64,000 nucleotides of DNA from Corynebacterium jeddahense (GCF_028609865.1 NZ_CP063194.1:2232001-2296000), one strand, 5' to 3'. Shown: positions 8,008 to 16,481, numbered from the stretch's first letter. Program-made: numbers and translations. The notes: generated by a model from the letters alone, not told the origin.

Positions 8008-9180
8008 TCAGTCGAGGTCGAAAGACTCCGGCTCGAAGCGCGGCGTTGACGACGTTGGCGCCAGCGCCGCCACCGCCGATTCGCGGGACATGCCGCACAC
8101 CATGAGCAGGTCCACGATGAGGGAGCGTGTCTGCGCCAGGACCGCGTAGGCCGAAAGCACCGCGTCCTCCGGCAGCGCCGACATACCGGCGTTCTGCGCC
8201 GCGCCGCGCAGCTGATTGACGCACTCCGGGATCACGTTCGCCTGGGCGACTCGCGAGTTCACGTCGTACACCTCCGAGATCTCCAGGCACACGTGCGCGA
8301 GCGTGTCCAGGATCTCCACCTGCTGCGGGCTGCACGCATCATTGTCCTCGACGAGCACCCGGGCGCGCCGCGCCAGGACCCGGGAGGTGCGCACCGCATT
8401 GTCCACCGGCGGGATCACGCGGGCCAGCGAGTTGATGTAGCGGCGCGTGCCCCAGAGGAACGGCGAGACCCGGCTCGCCTCCTCGCCCGATTTCACGGCG
8501 GAGGCTAGGTCGTCGATGCCGGTCTGGGAGCCGCGGATGATCTCGAGGGCTTCGTCGATGATCTCGGCGTCGCCGTGTCGGAGGCCTTTGGCGACGTCGT
8601 CAAGCACTGAACTCATAATGCCCATCACCTTCGACACCTCCGCCCGCGCCGACGCCATCGGCGCCTGTGGGATGAGCGCGATTGTGGCGAGGGCGACCAC
8701 GCAGCCGATGAACGCGTCGACGGTGCGGTCGATGCCGGTAACCTCGGCGCCCGGCGGCATGATGGTGGCGATGAGGATCGCACCGATGGCGGCCTGGTTG
8801 TTGATGAGCACTGAGCTGGAGAAGAACGACGCGATGAGCAGCGACCCGGCGACGATGACGGCGATCTGCCAGCCGCCGGCGCCGAGGCGGTAGAAGATGA
8901 GGTCGCCCACGAGCACGCCGAGGATGCACCCGAGCGCCATGTCGACGGACTTGGAGACGCGGTCCCCGCCCGTCATCCCGACGATGATGACCACGGTGAT
9001 CGGTGCGAAGAACGGGCGTGGGTGCCCGGCGACGTCGTGGGCGAGGTAGTAGGCGAGGCCCGACGCGAGCCCGGTCTGCATGATCGGGAGAAAGCGCTTG
9101 CGCACCCGCTTCAGCCGCGCCTGCAGCGATTTGTCTACCAGCTCGAGCCGCTCGCGCGTGCCCATCCTCTGTTTCGCCAT
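8008..9180 (-). CDS. FUSC / aromatic-acid-exporter-like membrane protein
   Basis: 390 aa from the ATG at 9180 (MAKQRMGTRERLEL); a longer reading to 9240 is possible but has poor composition. The N-terminal third contains about six short hydrophobic helices (PIMQTGLASGLAYYLAHDV, FFAPITVVIIVGM, MALGCILGVLVGDLIFY, IAVIVAGSLLIASFF, AAIGAILIATIM, AFIGCVVALATIALI). This matches the FUSC/ArAE fold, and a soluble helical C-terminal domain follows. Such proteins are inner-membrane efflux components, often for aromatic acids. The substrate here is unknown. It is downstream of fbaA but separated from it by a terminator, so it is probably transcribed separately. Confidence 0.75.
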   Translation of the reverse strand: MAKQRMGTRERLELVDKSLQARLKRVRKRFLPIMQTGLASGLAYYLAHDVAGHPRPFFAPITVVIIVGMTGGDRVSKSVDMALGCILGVLVGDLIFYRLGAGGWQIAVIVAGSLLIASFFSSSVLINNQAAIGAILIATIMPPGAEVTGIDRTVDAFIGCVVALATIALIPQAPMASARAEVSKVMGIMSSVLDDVAKGLRHGDAEIIDEALEIIRGSQTGIDDLASAVKSGEEASRVSPFLWGTRRYINSLARVIPPVDNAVRTSRVLARRARVLVEDNDACSPQQVEILDTLAHVCLEISEVYDVNSRVAQANVIPECVNQLRGAAQNAGMSALPEDAVLSAYAVLAQTRSLIVDLLMVCGMSRESAVAALAPTSSTPRFEPESFDLD

Positions 9181-9249
9181 GGTTAGACAGTGTAGGGCGT
9201 CGGCTCGTGGCAAAAGCAGCCCGGCAGGCACCTGAGCCAAAAACGCCGA

Positions 9250-9293
9250 ACCTCCGGTCAGCGGGGCTGGCCGGAGGTGGCGTCGATACGCAA
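9250..9293 (-). terminator. fbaA terminator merged with a long motif copy
   Basis: ACCTCCGG (9250-9257) pairs with CCGGAGGT (9271-9278), and on the minus strand the stem is followed by TTCGGCGTTTTT. The right arm is also the flank of a perfect dispersed-motif copy (9270-9293, TTGCGTATCGACG then CCACCTCCGGC on the minus strand). The flank therefore doubles as a hairpin arm. Confidence 0.8.
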
Positions 9294-9297
9294 ACTG

Positions 9298-10332
9298 CTA
9301 CTTGGAGACGGACTTGCCCACGGAGCGGAGGTCCTGGCACGTCTCGATGACGCGCTCGGACATGCCCTGCTCAGCCTTCTTCAGGTAGGAGCGCGGGTCA
9401 TAGGCCTTCTTGTTGCCCACCTCGCCGTCGATCTTGAGCACGCCGTCGTAGTTCTCGAACATGTGGGCGGCGATCGGGCGGGTGAAGGCGTACTGGGTGT
9501 CGGTGTCGACGTTCATCTTCACCACGCCGTAACCGAGGGCCTCCTCGATCTTCTCCTTCTCGGAGCCGGAGCCGCCGTGGAAGACGAAGTCGAACGGCTT
9601 GGCGCCGTCCTCGAGGCCGAGCTTCTTCGCGGCAACCTTCTGGCCCTCGTCGAGCACCGACGGGCGCAGCTCGACGTTGCCCGGCTTGTACACGCCGTGG
9701 ACGTTGCCGAACGTCGCGGCGAGCAGGTAGCGGCCGTTCTCACCGGTGCCGAGGGCGTCGATGGTCTTCTCGAAGTCCTCCGGCGAGGTGTAGAGGTTCG
9801 CGCCGTGCTTCGCGTGCACGCCGTCCTCCTCGCCGCCGACGACACCGATCTCAACCTCGAGGATGATGTTCGCGGCGTGCGCCTTGGCCAGCAGCTCCTG
9901 GGCGATCTCGAGGTTCTCGTCGATCGGGATCGCGGAGCCGTCCCACATGTGGGACTGGAACAGCGGCAGCTCGCCGCGGTCAACGCGCTCCTGCGAGATG
10001 GCGATGAGCGGGCGGACGTACTCGTCGAGCACCTCCTTCTGGCAGTGGTCGGTGTGCAGCGCGATGTTCACGTCGTAGTGCTGCGCGATCTCATGCGCGA
10101 ACGCGGCGAGGGCCTGAGCGCCCGCGACCTTGTTCTTCACGCCCAGGCCGGACCCGAACTCCGCGCCGCCGGTGGAGAACTGGATGATCCCGTCCGACTC
10201 CGCCTCGGCGAAACCCTTGATGGCGGCGTTGATCGTCTCGGACGACGTGCAGTTGATCGCCGGGAACGCGAAGCCGCCCTTCTTCGCGGTGTCCAGCATC
10301 TGGTTGTAGACCTCGGGGGTTGCGATAGGCAT
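9298..10332 (-). CDS. fbaA: Class II fructose-bisphosphate aldolase
   Basis: 344 aa, the normal length for the zinc-dependent class II enzyme. It cleaves fructose-1,6-bisphosphate into DHAP and glyceraldehyde-3-phosphate (glycolysis and gluconeogenesis). The zinc-binding ALHTDHC motif, the NIILEVEIGVVGGEEDG block and the substrate loop FVFHGGSGSEKEKI are all intact. GTAGGAGGAATCC lies just before the ATG on the minus strand. It is followed by its own terminator. Called fda in C. glutamicum. The assignment is secure. Confidence 0.97.
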   Translation of the reverse strand: MPIATPEVYNQMLDTAKKGGFAFPAINCTSSETINAAIKGFAEAESDGIIQFSTGGAEFGSGLGVKNKVAGAQALAAFAHEIAQHYDVNIALHTDHCQKEVLDEYVRPLIAISQERVDRGELPLFQSHMWDGSAIPIDENLEIAQELLAKAHAANIILEVEIGVVGGEEDGVHAKHGANLYTSPEDFEKTIDALGTGENGRYLLAATFGNVHGVYKPGNVELRPSVLDEGQKVAAKKLGLEDGAKPFDFVFHGGSGSEKEKIEEALGYGVVKMNVDTDTQYAFTRPIAAHMFENYDGVLKIDGEVGNKKAYDPRSYLKKAEQGMSERVIETCQDLRSVGKSVSK

Positions 10333-10380
10333 AGGATTCCTCCTGCTAGCGGGTTCAGTTACACCTCAAGTATGCCCGTT

Positions 10381-11577
10381 TTACGCCTCCATCGCAGCGA
10401 CCTTCGCCGCCGCCTCGAGCAGCATCCAGCCGGAGAGCTGGACCGAGAGGTCGCGCTCGTCGATACGCAAGAGCCCCACCGCTTCGCTTATCGACGAAGG
10501 CCCAAGGCCGTAATTGTGCGGGAGCTTCGCATCCTGCGTCCACTCGGCCGCGAACACGGGCAGGCCGTCCACCTCGAGGCGGTGGGACCAGAGCGACTCG
10601 GCGGACTGCATGACCAGGCGCGCCGCGATCTTCTTCGTGGCGATGTTCTCCTTCGAGTCCGCGGGCAGGCGCAGCGCGACCTCGGCGAGGTAGCGCGCGA
10701 GGATGCCCTTGAACAGGCCGCCGTCGCCCTCGCCGGACTCCTGCGGCGGGCTGACGAGCACGCCCTGCGGGGTGGCCAGGTCGAGCGCAACCGACTGGAC
10801 AATCGCCCGGATGTGGGTGATGTAGAACATGGACGCGTCCGCGCGCTCGGAGTACTCGAAGGAGTCGATCGGCTCGTCGTGATCGAGGCCGACGTCCTCG
10901 CGCAGGGCGAGCGCGATCTCCAGGCTCGCGCCGAGGACGGTGCCCTGGTTGTAGGTGTAGACCTTGTCCACCACCTCGGGCCCGCTCATGCGCATGCGGA
11001 TGCCGTCGTCGAGCAGGCCGTCCTCGCGCACGAGGTTGTCGAAGATCCAGTCCACGATCTCGCGGGCCTTGTCCAGGCGGCCGGTGGTGGCGAAGATGAT
11101 CGCGGCCGGCGCGTTCGAGGGGACGTTGTAGAACGTCTCGCCCTTGCGCCAGGGCAGCACGCCGGTCACCGGGTCGATGCCGGCGAGCAGGTCGAACTCG
11201 AGCTCGCCGAGCGCCCGGGTGCGCTTGATCCCGTCGAGCTGCGTCGCGCGGTTCCACGCGAGGGTGAGCCAGGCTTTGTCGTCGTAGTGCAGGTTCGCGG
11301 TGAGCTTGCCCCGGTTGCGGCGCTGGATCCCGCGCAGCGTGTCCGCGATGCGCCGGCGCCGGGTCTTCGTCCCGCGGCGCAGCGCGGCGTCCACCTGGCA
11401 GTCGAGGTACTGCGCCTGCCACCAGTAGTGCCAGTGCCAGAACAGGTGGTCCTTCAGCCCCGGCGGCCACGTGACCACCGCGAGGTTCGTTTTCGGCATG
11501 CCCCACAGCTTCTTGGCGTGGCGCTCGGTGACGGCTGATTCAGCCAGGTCGGCGCGGTGCGCCCACGTTTCCGTCAC
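10381..11577 (-). CDS. Glycoside hydrolase family 76-like protein
   Basis: 398 aa resembling GH76 (alpha-1,6-mannanase-like, alpha/alpha barrel): repeated aromatic helices such as HLFWHWHYWWQAQYLDC, YDDKAWLTLAWNRA, TYNQGTVLGASLEIAL, and the acidic pair expected near YDDKAW. There is no signal peptide, so it should act inside the cell, perhaps on mannan-type precursors; that is inference. Close to the 3' end two copies of the dispersed motif face each other (10458-10470 and 10484-10496) and are read as LLRIDER and PSSISEA. The gene lies just downstream of a perfect palindrome (11666-11699), which may be its operator. It could be part of an fbaA-linked cluster conserved in the genus. Confidence 0.72.
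   Translation of the reverse strand: MTETWAHRADLAESAVTERHAKKLWGMPKTNLAVVTWPPGLKDHLFWHWHYWWQAQYLDCQVDAALRRGTKTRRRRIADTLRGIQRRNRGKLTANLHYDDKAWLTLAWNRATQLDGIKRTRALGELEFDLLAGIDPVTGVLPWRKGETFYNVPSNAPAAIIFATTGRLDKAREIVDWIFDNLVREDGLLDDGIRMRMSGPEVVDKVYTYNQGTVLGASLEIALALREDVGLDHDEPIDSFEYSERADASMFYITHIRAIVQSVALDLATPQGVLVSPPQESGEGDGGLFKGILARYLAEVALRLPADSKENIATKKIAARLVMQSAESLWSHRLEVDGLPVFAAEWTQDAKLPHNYGLGPSSISEAVGLLRIDERDLSVQLSGWMLLEAAAKVAAMEA
10458..10496. repeat. Inverted pair of dispersed-motif copies inside a gene
   Basis: CGTCGATACGCAA (10458-10470) and TCGCTTATCGACG (10484-10496) face each other across 13 bases. The pair lies within the GH76-like coding region and could form a hairpin, like the inverted pairs of uptake sequences in other bacteria. 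Confidence 0.75.
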
Positions 11578-11665
11578 AGGGGATTCTCCTCTTGGTCAGC
11601 AATTCGTTTCTATATTGCCAGAGGTATTGGTTTCGTTTCACCGGTTCGGTTGGGGGTGGGTGTGC

Positions 11666-11699
11666 GAGGCAATGAGGACAATATTGACCTCATTGCCTC
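11666..11699. promoter_or_regulatory. 34-bp palindrome, candidate operator of the GH76-like gene
   Basis: GAGGCAATGAGG (11666-11677) and CCTCATTGCCTC (11688-11699) are perfect inverted arms around ACAATATTGA. The central 20 bases recur, with one change, at 19387-19406 next to a regulator gene. The palindrome touches the trmH stop and lies about 90 bases before the GH76-like start. No T-run follows on either strand, which argues for an operator over a terminator. Confidence 0.6.
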
Positions 11700-12382
11700 T
11701 ACCATGCCCCCGACAGGTCCGCGTGTTGGCGGATCCAGGCGTGCATCGCGATGCCCGCCGCCACGCCTGCGTTGAGCGAGCGCGTCGAGCCGAACTGGGC
11801 GATTGAACACGTCATCACCGCGGCGTCCTGCGCCGCCCGCGTCACGCCGGGGCCCTCCTGGCCGAAGAGGAGGACGCACTCGCGCGGCAGCTCGGCCGTC
11901 TCCAGCGGCACGCAGCCCGGCGTGTTGTCGATGGCCACGACCGGGATGCCCTCCCCGTCCGCCCACGCGAGCAGGTCCGCGACCGTCTCGTGGTGGCGGA
12001 TGTGCTGGTAGCGGTCAGTGACCATCGCGCCGCGCCGGTTCCACCGCTTCCGGCCGACGATGTGCACCTCCTTGGCCAAAAACGCGTTGGCGGTGCGCAC
12101 GACGGTGCCGATGTTCATGTCGTTCTCGAAGCTCTCGATGGCCACGTGGAACGGGTGGCGGCGCCGGTCGAGGTCCGCGACCACGGCGTCGAGGGACCAG
12201 TAGCGGTACGCGTCCACCACGTTGCGGGTGTCGCCCCCGGCGAGGAAGGCCGGGTCGTAGCGGGAGTCGTCCGGCCACGGGCCCTCCCACGGGCCGACGC
12301 CGTGGCGGCCCTCGTTCCACTCGGTGGGGCCGCGGTCGCTCGGGGTGGGGCTGGGCTCGCCGGAGGTGGCGTCGTTACGCAA
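11699..12382 (-). CDS. TrmH/SpoU-family RNA 2'-O-methyltransferase
   Basis: About 227 aa of the SPOUT superfamily. The three motifs of the knotted SAM-binding domain are visible: NDMNIGTVVRTANAF, LLFGQEGPGV and GSTRSLNAGVAAGIAMHAW. These enzymes methylate ribose in tRNA or 23S rRNA; the target cannot be read from sequence. I prefer a TTG start at 12382, which overlaps the pyrE stop and has GAGGA upstream; longer readings run into the pyrE frame. The chosen start is part of a dispersed-motif copy, so the N-terminus LRNDATSGEPSP is largely motif-encoded. It is translationally linked to pyrE. Confidence 0.85.
   Translation of the reverse strand: MRNDATSGEPSPTPSDRGPTEWNEGRHGVGPWEGPWPDDSRYDPAFLAGGDTRNVVDAYRYWSLDAVVADLDRRRHPFHVAIESFENDMNIGTVVRTANAFLAKEVHIVGRKRWNRRGAMVTDRYQHIRHHETVADLLAWADGEGIPVVAIDNTPGCVPLETAELPRECVLLFGQEGPGVTRAAQDAAVMTCSIAQFGSTRSLNAGVAAGIAMHAWIRQHADLSGAW
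12359..12382 (-). repeat. Dispersed uptake-like motif at the pyrE/trmH junction
   Basis: On the minus strand this reads TTGCGTAACGACG then CCACCTCCGGC, one base off the core. It supplies both the pyrE stop (TAA) and the probable TTG start of trmH. Confidence 0.7.
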
Positions 12383-12911
12383 GCCCGAGATCCTCGAGGC
12401 CGAGGAGGTAGCGGTACTCCAGGCCGGCGTCGTGGAGGGCCTGCTCGGCGCCCGTCGCGCGGTCGACAACGGTGGCCACCGCGACCACCTCGGCGCCCTC
12501 CGCGCGGCACGCCTCGACGGCGGTGAGCGGGGAGTTGCCGGTCGTGGTCGTGTCCTCCACCACGAGCACGCGCTTGCCCTCGATCGACGGGCCCTCGATG
12601 CGGCGCTGCATGCCGTGCTTCTTCGCCTCCTTGCGCACGACGAATGCGTCGATCGGGCGGCCGTCGGCGTGCATGATCGCGGTGGCCACCGGGTCCGCGC
12701 CGAGGGTGAGGCCGCCGACCGCGTCGAAGTCGAGGTCCGCGGTGAGCTCGCGGAGCAGCTGGCCGATCAGCGGGCTGGCCTCGTGGTGCAGCGTCGCGCG
12801 GCGCAGGTCAACGTAGTAGTCGGCCTCCTTGCCGGACGAGAGCGTGACCCGGCCGTGCACCACCGCGAGCTCCTTGACCAGCTCGGCGAGACGATCCTTC
12901 TTGGTGTTCAT
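12375..12911 (-). CDS. pyrE: Orotate phosphoribosyltransferase
   Basis: 178 aa. It transfers ribose-5-phosphate from PRPP to orotate to form OMP in pyrimidine synthesis. The PRPP-binding motif VLVVEDTTTTGNSPLTA near residues 109-125 is intact, and the orotate side has YYVDLRRATLH. GAGGAGGAA precedes the ATG, and the start overlaps the stop of the upstream gene by 4 nt (ATGA). It is part of an apparent unit with the upstream membrane-anchored protein and downstream trmH. Length and motifs are normal. Confidence 0.96.
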   Translation of the reverse strand: MNTKKDRLAELVKELAVVHGRVTLSSGKEADYYVDLRRATLHHEASPLIGQLLRELTADLDFDAVGGLTLGADPVATAIMHADGRPIDAFVVRKEAKKHGMQRRIEGPSIEGKRVLVVEDTTTTGNSPLTAVEACRAEGAEVVAVATVVDRATGAEQALHDAGLEYRYLLGLEDLGLA

Positions 12912-13789
12912 AGTTCCTCCTCAAAAATCGATGATGGCTTTTGCGTGCGCCGCACCCGGGTGAGATCCGTCCGGTGCTCCTCGCCGCCGATCGGCTCGAC
13001 GTCGTCGGTGCCGAGGGCGCGCTCCTCCACCTCGCCGCGCGCGCCGCCGGTGGAGCGGGTGGGCAGCTCGATGGGTTCCTCGGGGCGCGCGACGAGCTCC
13101 GGCTCCTCGGGCGCCGGCTGTTCGACGGTCTCCTCCCGCGCGGGGGCGGGGCCGCGCAGGTACGGCAGCTCGAGGGGGGGTGCGTCGCGCGGCGGCAGGG
13201 TGCGCGCCGCGTCCGCGAGCAGCGCGAGCGGGGCCAGGGTCGCGTCGAGGTCGGCCGCCTCGGCCCCGGGCGCGAGCTCGGCGATCGCCCACGCACCCTC
13301 GAACCACACCGCGCGCACCGCGGCGGGCAGCTGGTCGAGGGCCGTACGCACTCGCGTATCGACGAAGCGCAGCGCCGGCCCTGGGTGCGTCGTAAAACAC
13401 GCGAGGCCCTGCTCCTCCCCAACCGCGACGAGATCCTCCGACGCCTCACCGGCCGCGTCCGGCCGGAACCCGGCGCGCCGGAAGTCCACCACGACGTCGC
13501 TCTCCGCCCCGGTGCCCATGGCGACGACGGTGGCTTCGCCCAGGTCGGCGACGTAGGCATCGTGCCCGTACGCCGTGCCCGAGGCGACGCTGCGGGCTAC
13601 CGCGCCCGCGGAGGCGGCCCCCCGCTTCCACTCGGCAGAAAGCAGCTCGTCGGACCTGGTGAAGCCGAACCCGTGCTCGCGGGCCCACGCGCGGCGGGCC
13701 TTCGCGCCGCTGCTCGTTCTTTCCGACGCAAGCAGCGCGACCGCGCCCGCCAGCGAGGCGAGCGCGAGGAGGAAAAGCAACGTGACCAT
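12908..13789 (-). CDS. Membrane-anchored conserved hypothetical protein
   Basis: 293 aa. One N-terminal hydrophobic helix (VTLLFLLALASLAGAVALLA) acts as a signal anchor. A folded region follows (to about 195; YVADLGEATVVAMGTGAESDVVVDF, ALRFVDTRVRTALDQLPAAVRAVWFEGAWAI). The C-terminal third is Pro/Glu/Arg-rich, looks disordered and may be cytoplasmic or periplasmic. No enzyme motif is seen. A minus-oriented motif copy (13353-13364) encodes FVDTRV. Coupling to pyrE by ATGA overlap is probably a genus-level arrangement; it does not define a function. Confidence 0.7.
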   Translation of the reverse strand: MVTLLFLLALASLAGAVALLASERTSSGAKARRAWAREHGFGFTRSDELLSAEWKRGAASAGAVARSVASGTAYGHDAYVADLGEATVVAMGTGAESDVVVDFRRAGFRPDAAGEASEDLVAVGEEQGLACFTTHPGPALRFVDTRVRTALDQLPAAVRAVWFEGAWAIAELAPGAEAADLDATLAPLALLADAARTLPPRDAPPLELPYLRGPAPAREETVEQPAPEEPELVARPEEPIELPTRSTGGARGEVEERALGTDDVEPIGGEEHRTDLTRVRRTQKPSSIFEEEL

Positions 13790-13843
13790 CGAGAAGGATG
13801 TTACCGCGCTGCATCGGCCGCTCGGGCCTGGACTCGGCGGTGC

Positions 13844-14686
13844 TTAGACGTGGGTCGCGATCGGGTTGTTCCGGTCTGCGCTCCACTGCGACCAGCCGCC
13901 GACGTAGTGCGTGAGCAGCGGCAGACCCGCGTTCTCCAGCGCGGCGAGGAGCAGCGCAGAGTGGTTGCCAGAGCCGGAATAGACGATCACGGACGCCGGA
14001 TCGGTGTTCTGCGTGACGCCAGCCTGCGCGAGCCGGTCGCGCACGGCGTCGGCGCTTTTCACGGTGTTCGTCTCCTCGTCGTAGAGGTCGGCGACCGGCA
14101 CGTTGAGCGCGCCCGGGATGTGCCCGGCGCGCAGGTCGAGGATCTCGCGGCGGCCTTCGAAGCGGCGGGCGCCTCTGGCGTCGATAAGCATGCCCTCGAA
14201 GCCCCTCACCTCGTCGATGGTGGCGGTGGGCAGGTGGCCCTCGCTGAGCTCGATCGCGCGCGGGACGGCAACGCCGCCCGGCCCCGCGACCGTGGGATAG
14301 CCAGTGGTGTCCCAGTTGGCGAAGCCACCGTCGAGGATGTGCACGTCCTCAACGCCCGCCCAACGCAGCACCCACCACGCGCGAGCGGCGAACAGGCCGT
14401 TGCCGCCGTCGTAGAGGTAGACCGGGCGGCCCCGCTCGATGCCCCAGCCCGCGGCCGCCTTGGCGACAGTCTCCAGCGACGGCAGCGGGTTACGCCCCAC
14501 CTCACGCCCCGGCATGCTCGCGAGCTGCGCCGATGGGTCGCAGAAGAGTGCGGTGGGGATGTGCTCGGATTGGAATTTCGACCACGCCTTGCCCGCTTTC
14601 GGCTCCCACAGGCACGCGAGGATGGTTTGCTTTTGTCCGGTCTGAATTCGCTCGTTGAGTTCCGCGGCGGAGACAAAGACGCTCAT
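13844..14686 (-). CDS. sseA: Rhodanese-family sulfurtransferase lacking the active-site Cys
   Basis: 280 aa with two rhodanese domains, like thiosulfate/3-mercaptopyruvate sulfurtransferases. The N-terminal domain includes YLYDGGNGLFAARAWWVLRWAGVEDVHILDGGFANW. The C-terminal domain includes LIDARGARRFEG, GHIPGALNVP and the active-site loop position VIVYSGSGNHSALLLAAL. In typical enzymes that loop is CGSGVTA-like; here Ser-Gly-Ser-Gly replaces it, so the sulfur-carrying Cys is absent unless the true nucleophile is elsewhere. The protein may be non-catalytic or use another mechanism. A motif copy (14179-14190) encodes the conserved LIDA. Confidence 0.82.
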   Translation of the reverse strand: MSVFVSAAELNERIQTGQKQTILACLWEPKAGKAWSKFQSEHIPTALFCDPSAQLASMPGREVGRNPLPSLETVAKAAAGWGIERGRPVYLYDGGNGLFAARAWWVLRWAGVEDVHILDGGFANWDTTGYPTVAGPGGVAVPRAIELSEGHLPTATIDEVRGFEGMLIDARGARRFEGRREILDLRAGHIPGALNVPVADLYDEETNTVKSADAVRDRLAQAGVTQNTDPASVIVYSGSGNHSALLLAALENAGLPLLTHYVGGWSQWSADRNNPIATHV

Positions 14687-14707
14687 GGCCGCAAGTGTAA
14701 CGGGTGT

Positions 14708-15118
14708 TTAGGCCATGTACCCGGGGGCGAGCTGGATCGCGCCCTGCGCCTCGAGGCCGCCGAGCCACTCGGTGATGCCCTCCCGCGGGCAGTCCGCGCC
14801 GATGCTCGCCGCGAGCATCCCGCCCGGTCCGAGCTCCACCCGGCACCCGAACGCGAGCAGCGTCGCGGCGATGTCGTCCGCGTCCTCTTCAGGCAGAACC
14901 CTGATCGTCGACGCGCCGCCTCGCACGACGACGCTGTCCACGTGGTACGCGCCGCCGACCAGGACGCACTCGACGATGTCGCCCAGCGCGAGCGTCGTAT
15001 CGACGAACGGAACGCTCGCCACCACAAAATGACGCTCCCCGATCTGGTGCGCCTCCAGCTGCTCACTTTCGACGCCGGGGACAGCAACGCGGGTGAGAAT
15101 CGTGGTCGTCGGCTGCAT
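14708..15118 (-). CDS. DUF4265-like hypothetical protein
   Basis: 136 aa, soluble and acidic. The pattern (a beta-rich first half, FVVASVPFVDTTLALGDIVECVL, then IRVLPEEDADDIAATLLAFGCRVELGP and a short C-terminal helical part) resembles the small DUF4265 family. The function is unknown. It lies 21 nt upstream of sseA on the same strand and is probably co-transcribed. The ATG has no strong ribosome site. Confidence 0.6.
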   Translation of the reverse strand: MQPTTTILTRVAVPGVESEQLEAHQIGERHFVVASVPFVDTTLALGDIVECVLVGGAYHVDSVVVRGGASTIRVLPEEDADDIAATLLAFGCRVELGPGGMLAASIGADCPREGITEWLGGLEAQGAIQLAPGYMA

Positions 15119-15169
15119 GCGGGGGAGTTTAGACGTTTCGCTGCTGGCGCGGTGGGGTGGGTGTTCGGC

Positions 15170-15287
15170 GGGGCTAGATACTTACCCGAGGATGCATCTT
15201 CGTGGGATAAGCATCCTGGGTAAGCATCCTGGGGAGGTCGGGCACCGGGCAAAGGAAAAGCCGGACAGGAATTTCCCCTGCCCGGCA
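15170..15287 (-). repeat. Fold-back repeat copy 1 with adhA terminator
   Basis: Contains three copies of a GGRTAAGCATCC-type unit: 15178-15187 reversed, then near 15205-15216 and 15218-15230. The adhA terminator follows (GCCGGACAGG/CCTGCCCGGC, 15260-15286, T-rich on the minus strand). The whole block is repeated with an insertion at 16482-16667, on the other side of adhA. Confidence 0.75.
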
Positions 15288-15308
15288 ATGCCCGCTACAC
15301 GGCCGCGG

Positions 15309-16340
15309 TTAATACTTGATGGACATGCGGCCCGCGATCTTGCCGTTGCGCATGTTTTCAAATACCTCGTTAACGTCGTCCAGCTCGCAAGCGGTGACGT
15401 GCGGCTTCACCTTGCCGCGGGCGTAGAAGTCCAGCGCCTCCGACATATCCTGGCGCGTACCCACCAGCGAGCCGCGGATGTTGATGCCGCGCAGCACGAT
15501 GTCAAAGATGGGTGCCGGGAACTCCCCCGGCGGCAGGCCATTGAACACAATCGTGCCATTCGAGCGGCACATCGCGATGGCCTGGCCAAACGCGTCCGGG
15601 TGGACGGCGGTGACCAGCACGCCGTGCGCGCCGCCGTCGGTGTAGTCCTGCACTGCCTCGCCTGGGTCGGTTTCTTTGGCGTTGACGGTGAACTCGGCGC
15701 CGAGCTCTTTCGCCAATTCCAGCTTGTCATCGGCGACGTCCACGGCGATAACGCGCATGCCCATCGCCACCGCGTACTGCACAGCAAGGTGACCAAGTCC
15801 ACCGATGCCAGAGATGGCCATAAACTGTCCCGGCTTCGTCTGCGCTTCTTTCAGGCCCTTGTACACAGTCACGCCGGCGCACAGAATCGGCGCCACCTCA
15901 ACGGGGTCTGCCCCTTCCGGAATGCGCGGCGCGTAGCGGGTGTCCACCAGCATGTATTCGCCGAACGACCCATTCACCGTGTATCCGCCGTATTCCGCCT
16001 GTTTGCAGTAGGTTTCTCGGCCAGTGCGGCAGAACTCGCACTCACCGCATGCGGACCAGAGCCAGGCGTTGCCTACCATGTCCCCCACCTTGACGGAGTG
16101 TTCACCGGGTCCGAGCTCGATGATTTCGCCGACACCCTCGTGGCCGGGCACAAACGGCGGCTCCGGCTTCACCGGCCAGTCCCCCTCCACGGCATGGAGG
16201 TCGGTGTGGCAGATACCGGACGCGTGCAACTTCACCAGTGCCTGGAACGGGCCGGGCTTCGGCAGGTCGATCTCTTTGACGTTGACGGTCTGGCCGAACT
16301 GTTCGGCGACGGCCGCACGCATTGTGGTTGGGGTGGTCAT
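15309..16340 (-). CDS. adhA: Zinc-dependent alcohol dehydrogenase
   Basis: 343 aa, medium-chain dehydrogenase family, oxidising ethanol to acetaldehyde with NAD+. The catalytic zinc ligands are in GICHTDLH and PGHEGVGEI, the structural zinc cysteines in CGECEFCRTGRETYC, and the Rossmann loop is GIGGLGHLAVQYA with D for NAD. The start is the ATG at 16340, 7 nt after AAAGGAG; a longer reading to 16391 lacks a site. The product is the natural partner of the aldehyde dehydrogenase at 32367. The gene is bracketed by two copies of a fold-back repeat, which is unusual and may affect its regulation or mobility. Confidence 0.95.
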   Translation of the reverse strand: MTTPTTMRAAVAEQFGQTVNVKEIDLPKPGPFQALVKLHASGICHTDLHAVEGDWPVKPEPPFVPGHEGVGEIIELGPGEHSVKVGDMVGNAWLWSACGECEFCRTGRETYCKQAEYGGYTVNGSFGEYMLVDTRYAPRIPEGADPVEVAPILCAGVTVYKGLKEAQTKPGQFMAISGIGGLGHLAVQYAVAMGMRVIAVDVADDKLELAKELGAEFTVNAKETDPGEAVQDYTDGGAHGVLVTAVHPDAFGQAIAMCRSNGTIVFNGLPPGEFPAPIFDIVLRGINIRGSLVGTRQDMSEALDFYARGKVKPHVTACELDDVNEVFENMRNGKIAGRMSIKY

Positions 16341-16481
16341 GGGGCACTCCTTTCTAGGATTGGATGGAACACCGGTTATGGTACGCCTCACATTTGTTGA
16401 CTTGAAGAGGTTGAGATCACTTTTCGTTCCAGGCTTTCGAGGTTCGGTATGGCTTCGGGCGGTGGTTTCCGGCCTTGGCCA

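Noticed and set aside
9277..11538. Long open frame on + (753 aa) across fbaA and the GH76-like gene
   Set aside because: Antisense shadow of two real minus-strand genes; composition is Leu/Arg/Val/Asp-rich without domains or a ribosome site.
12324..13556. 410-aa + frame over pyrE and its neighbour
   Set aside because: Low-complexity Ser/Arg/Ala composition; opposite to secure genes.
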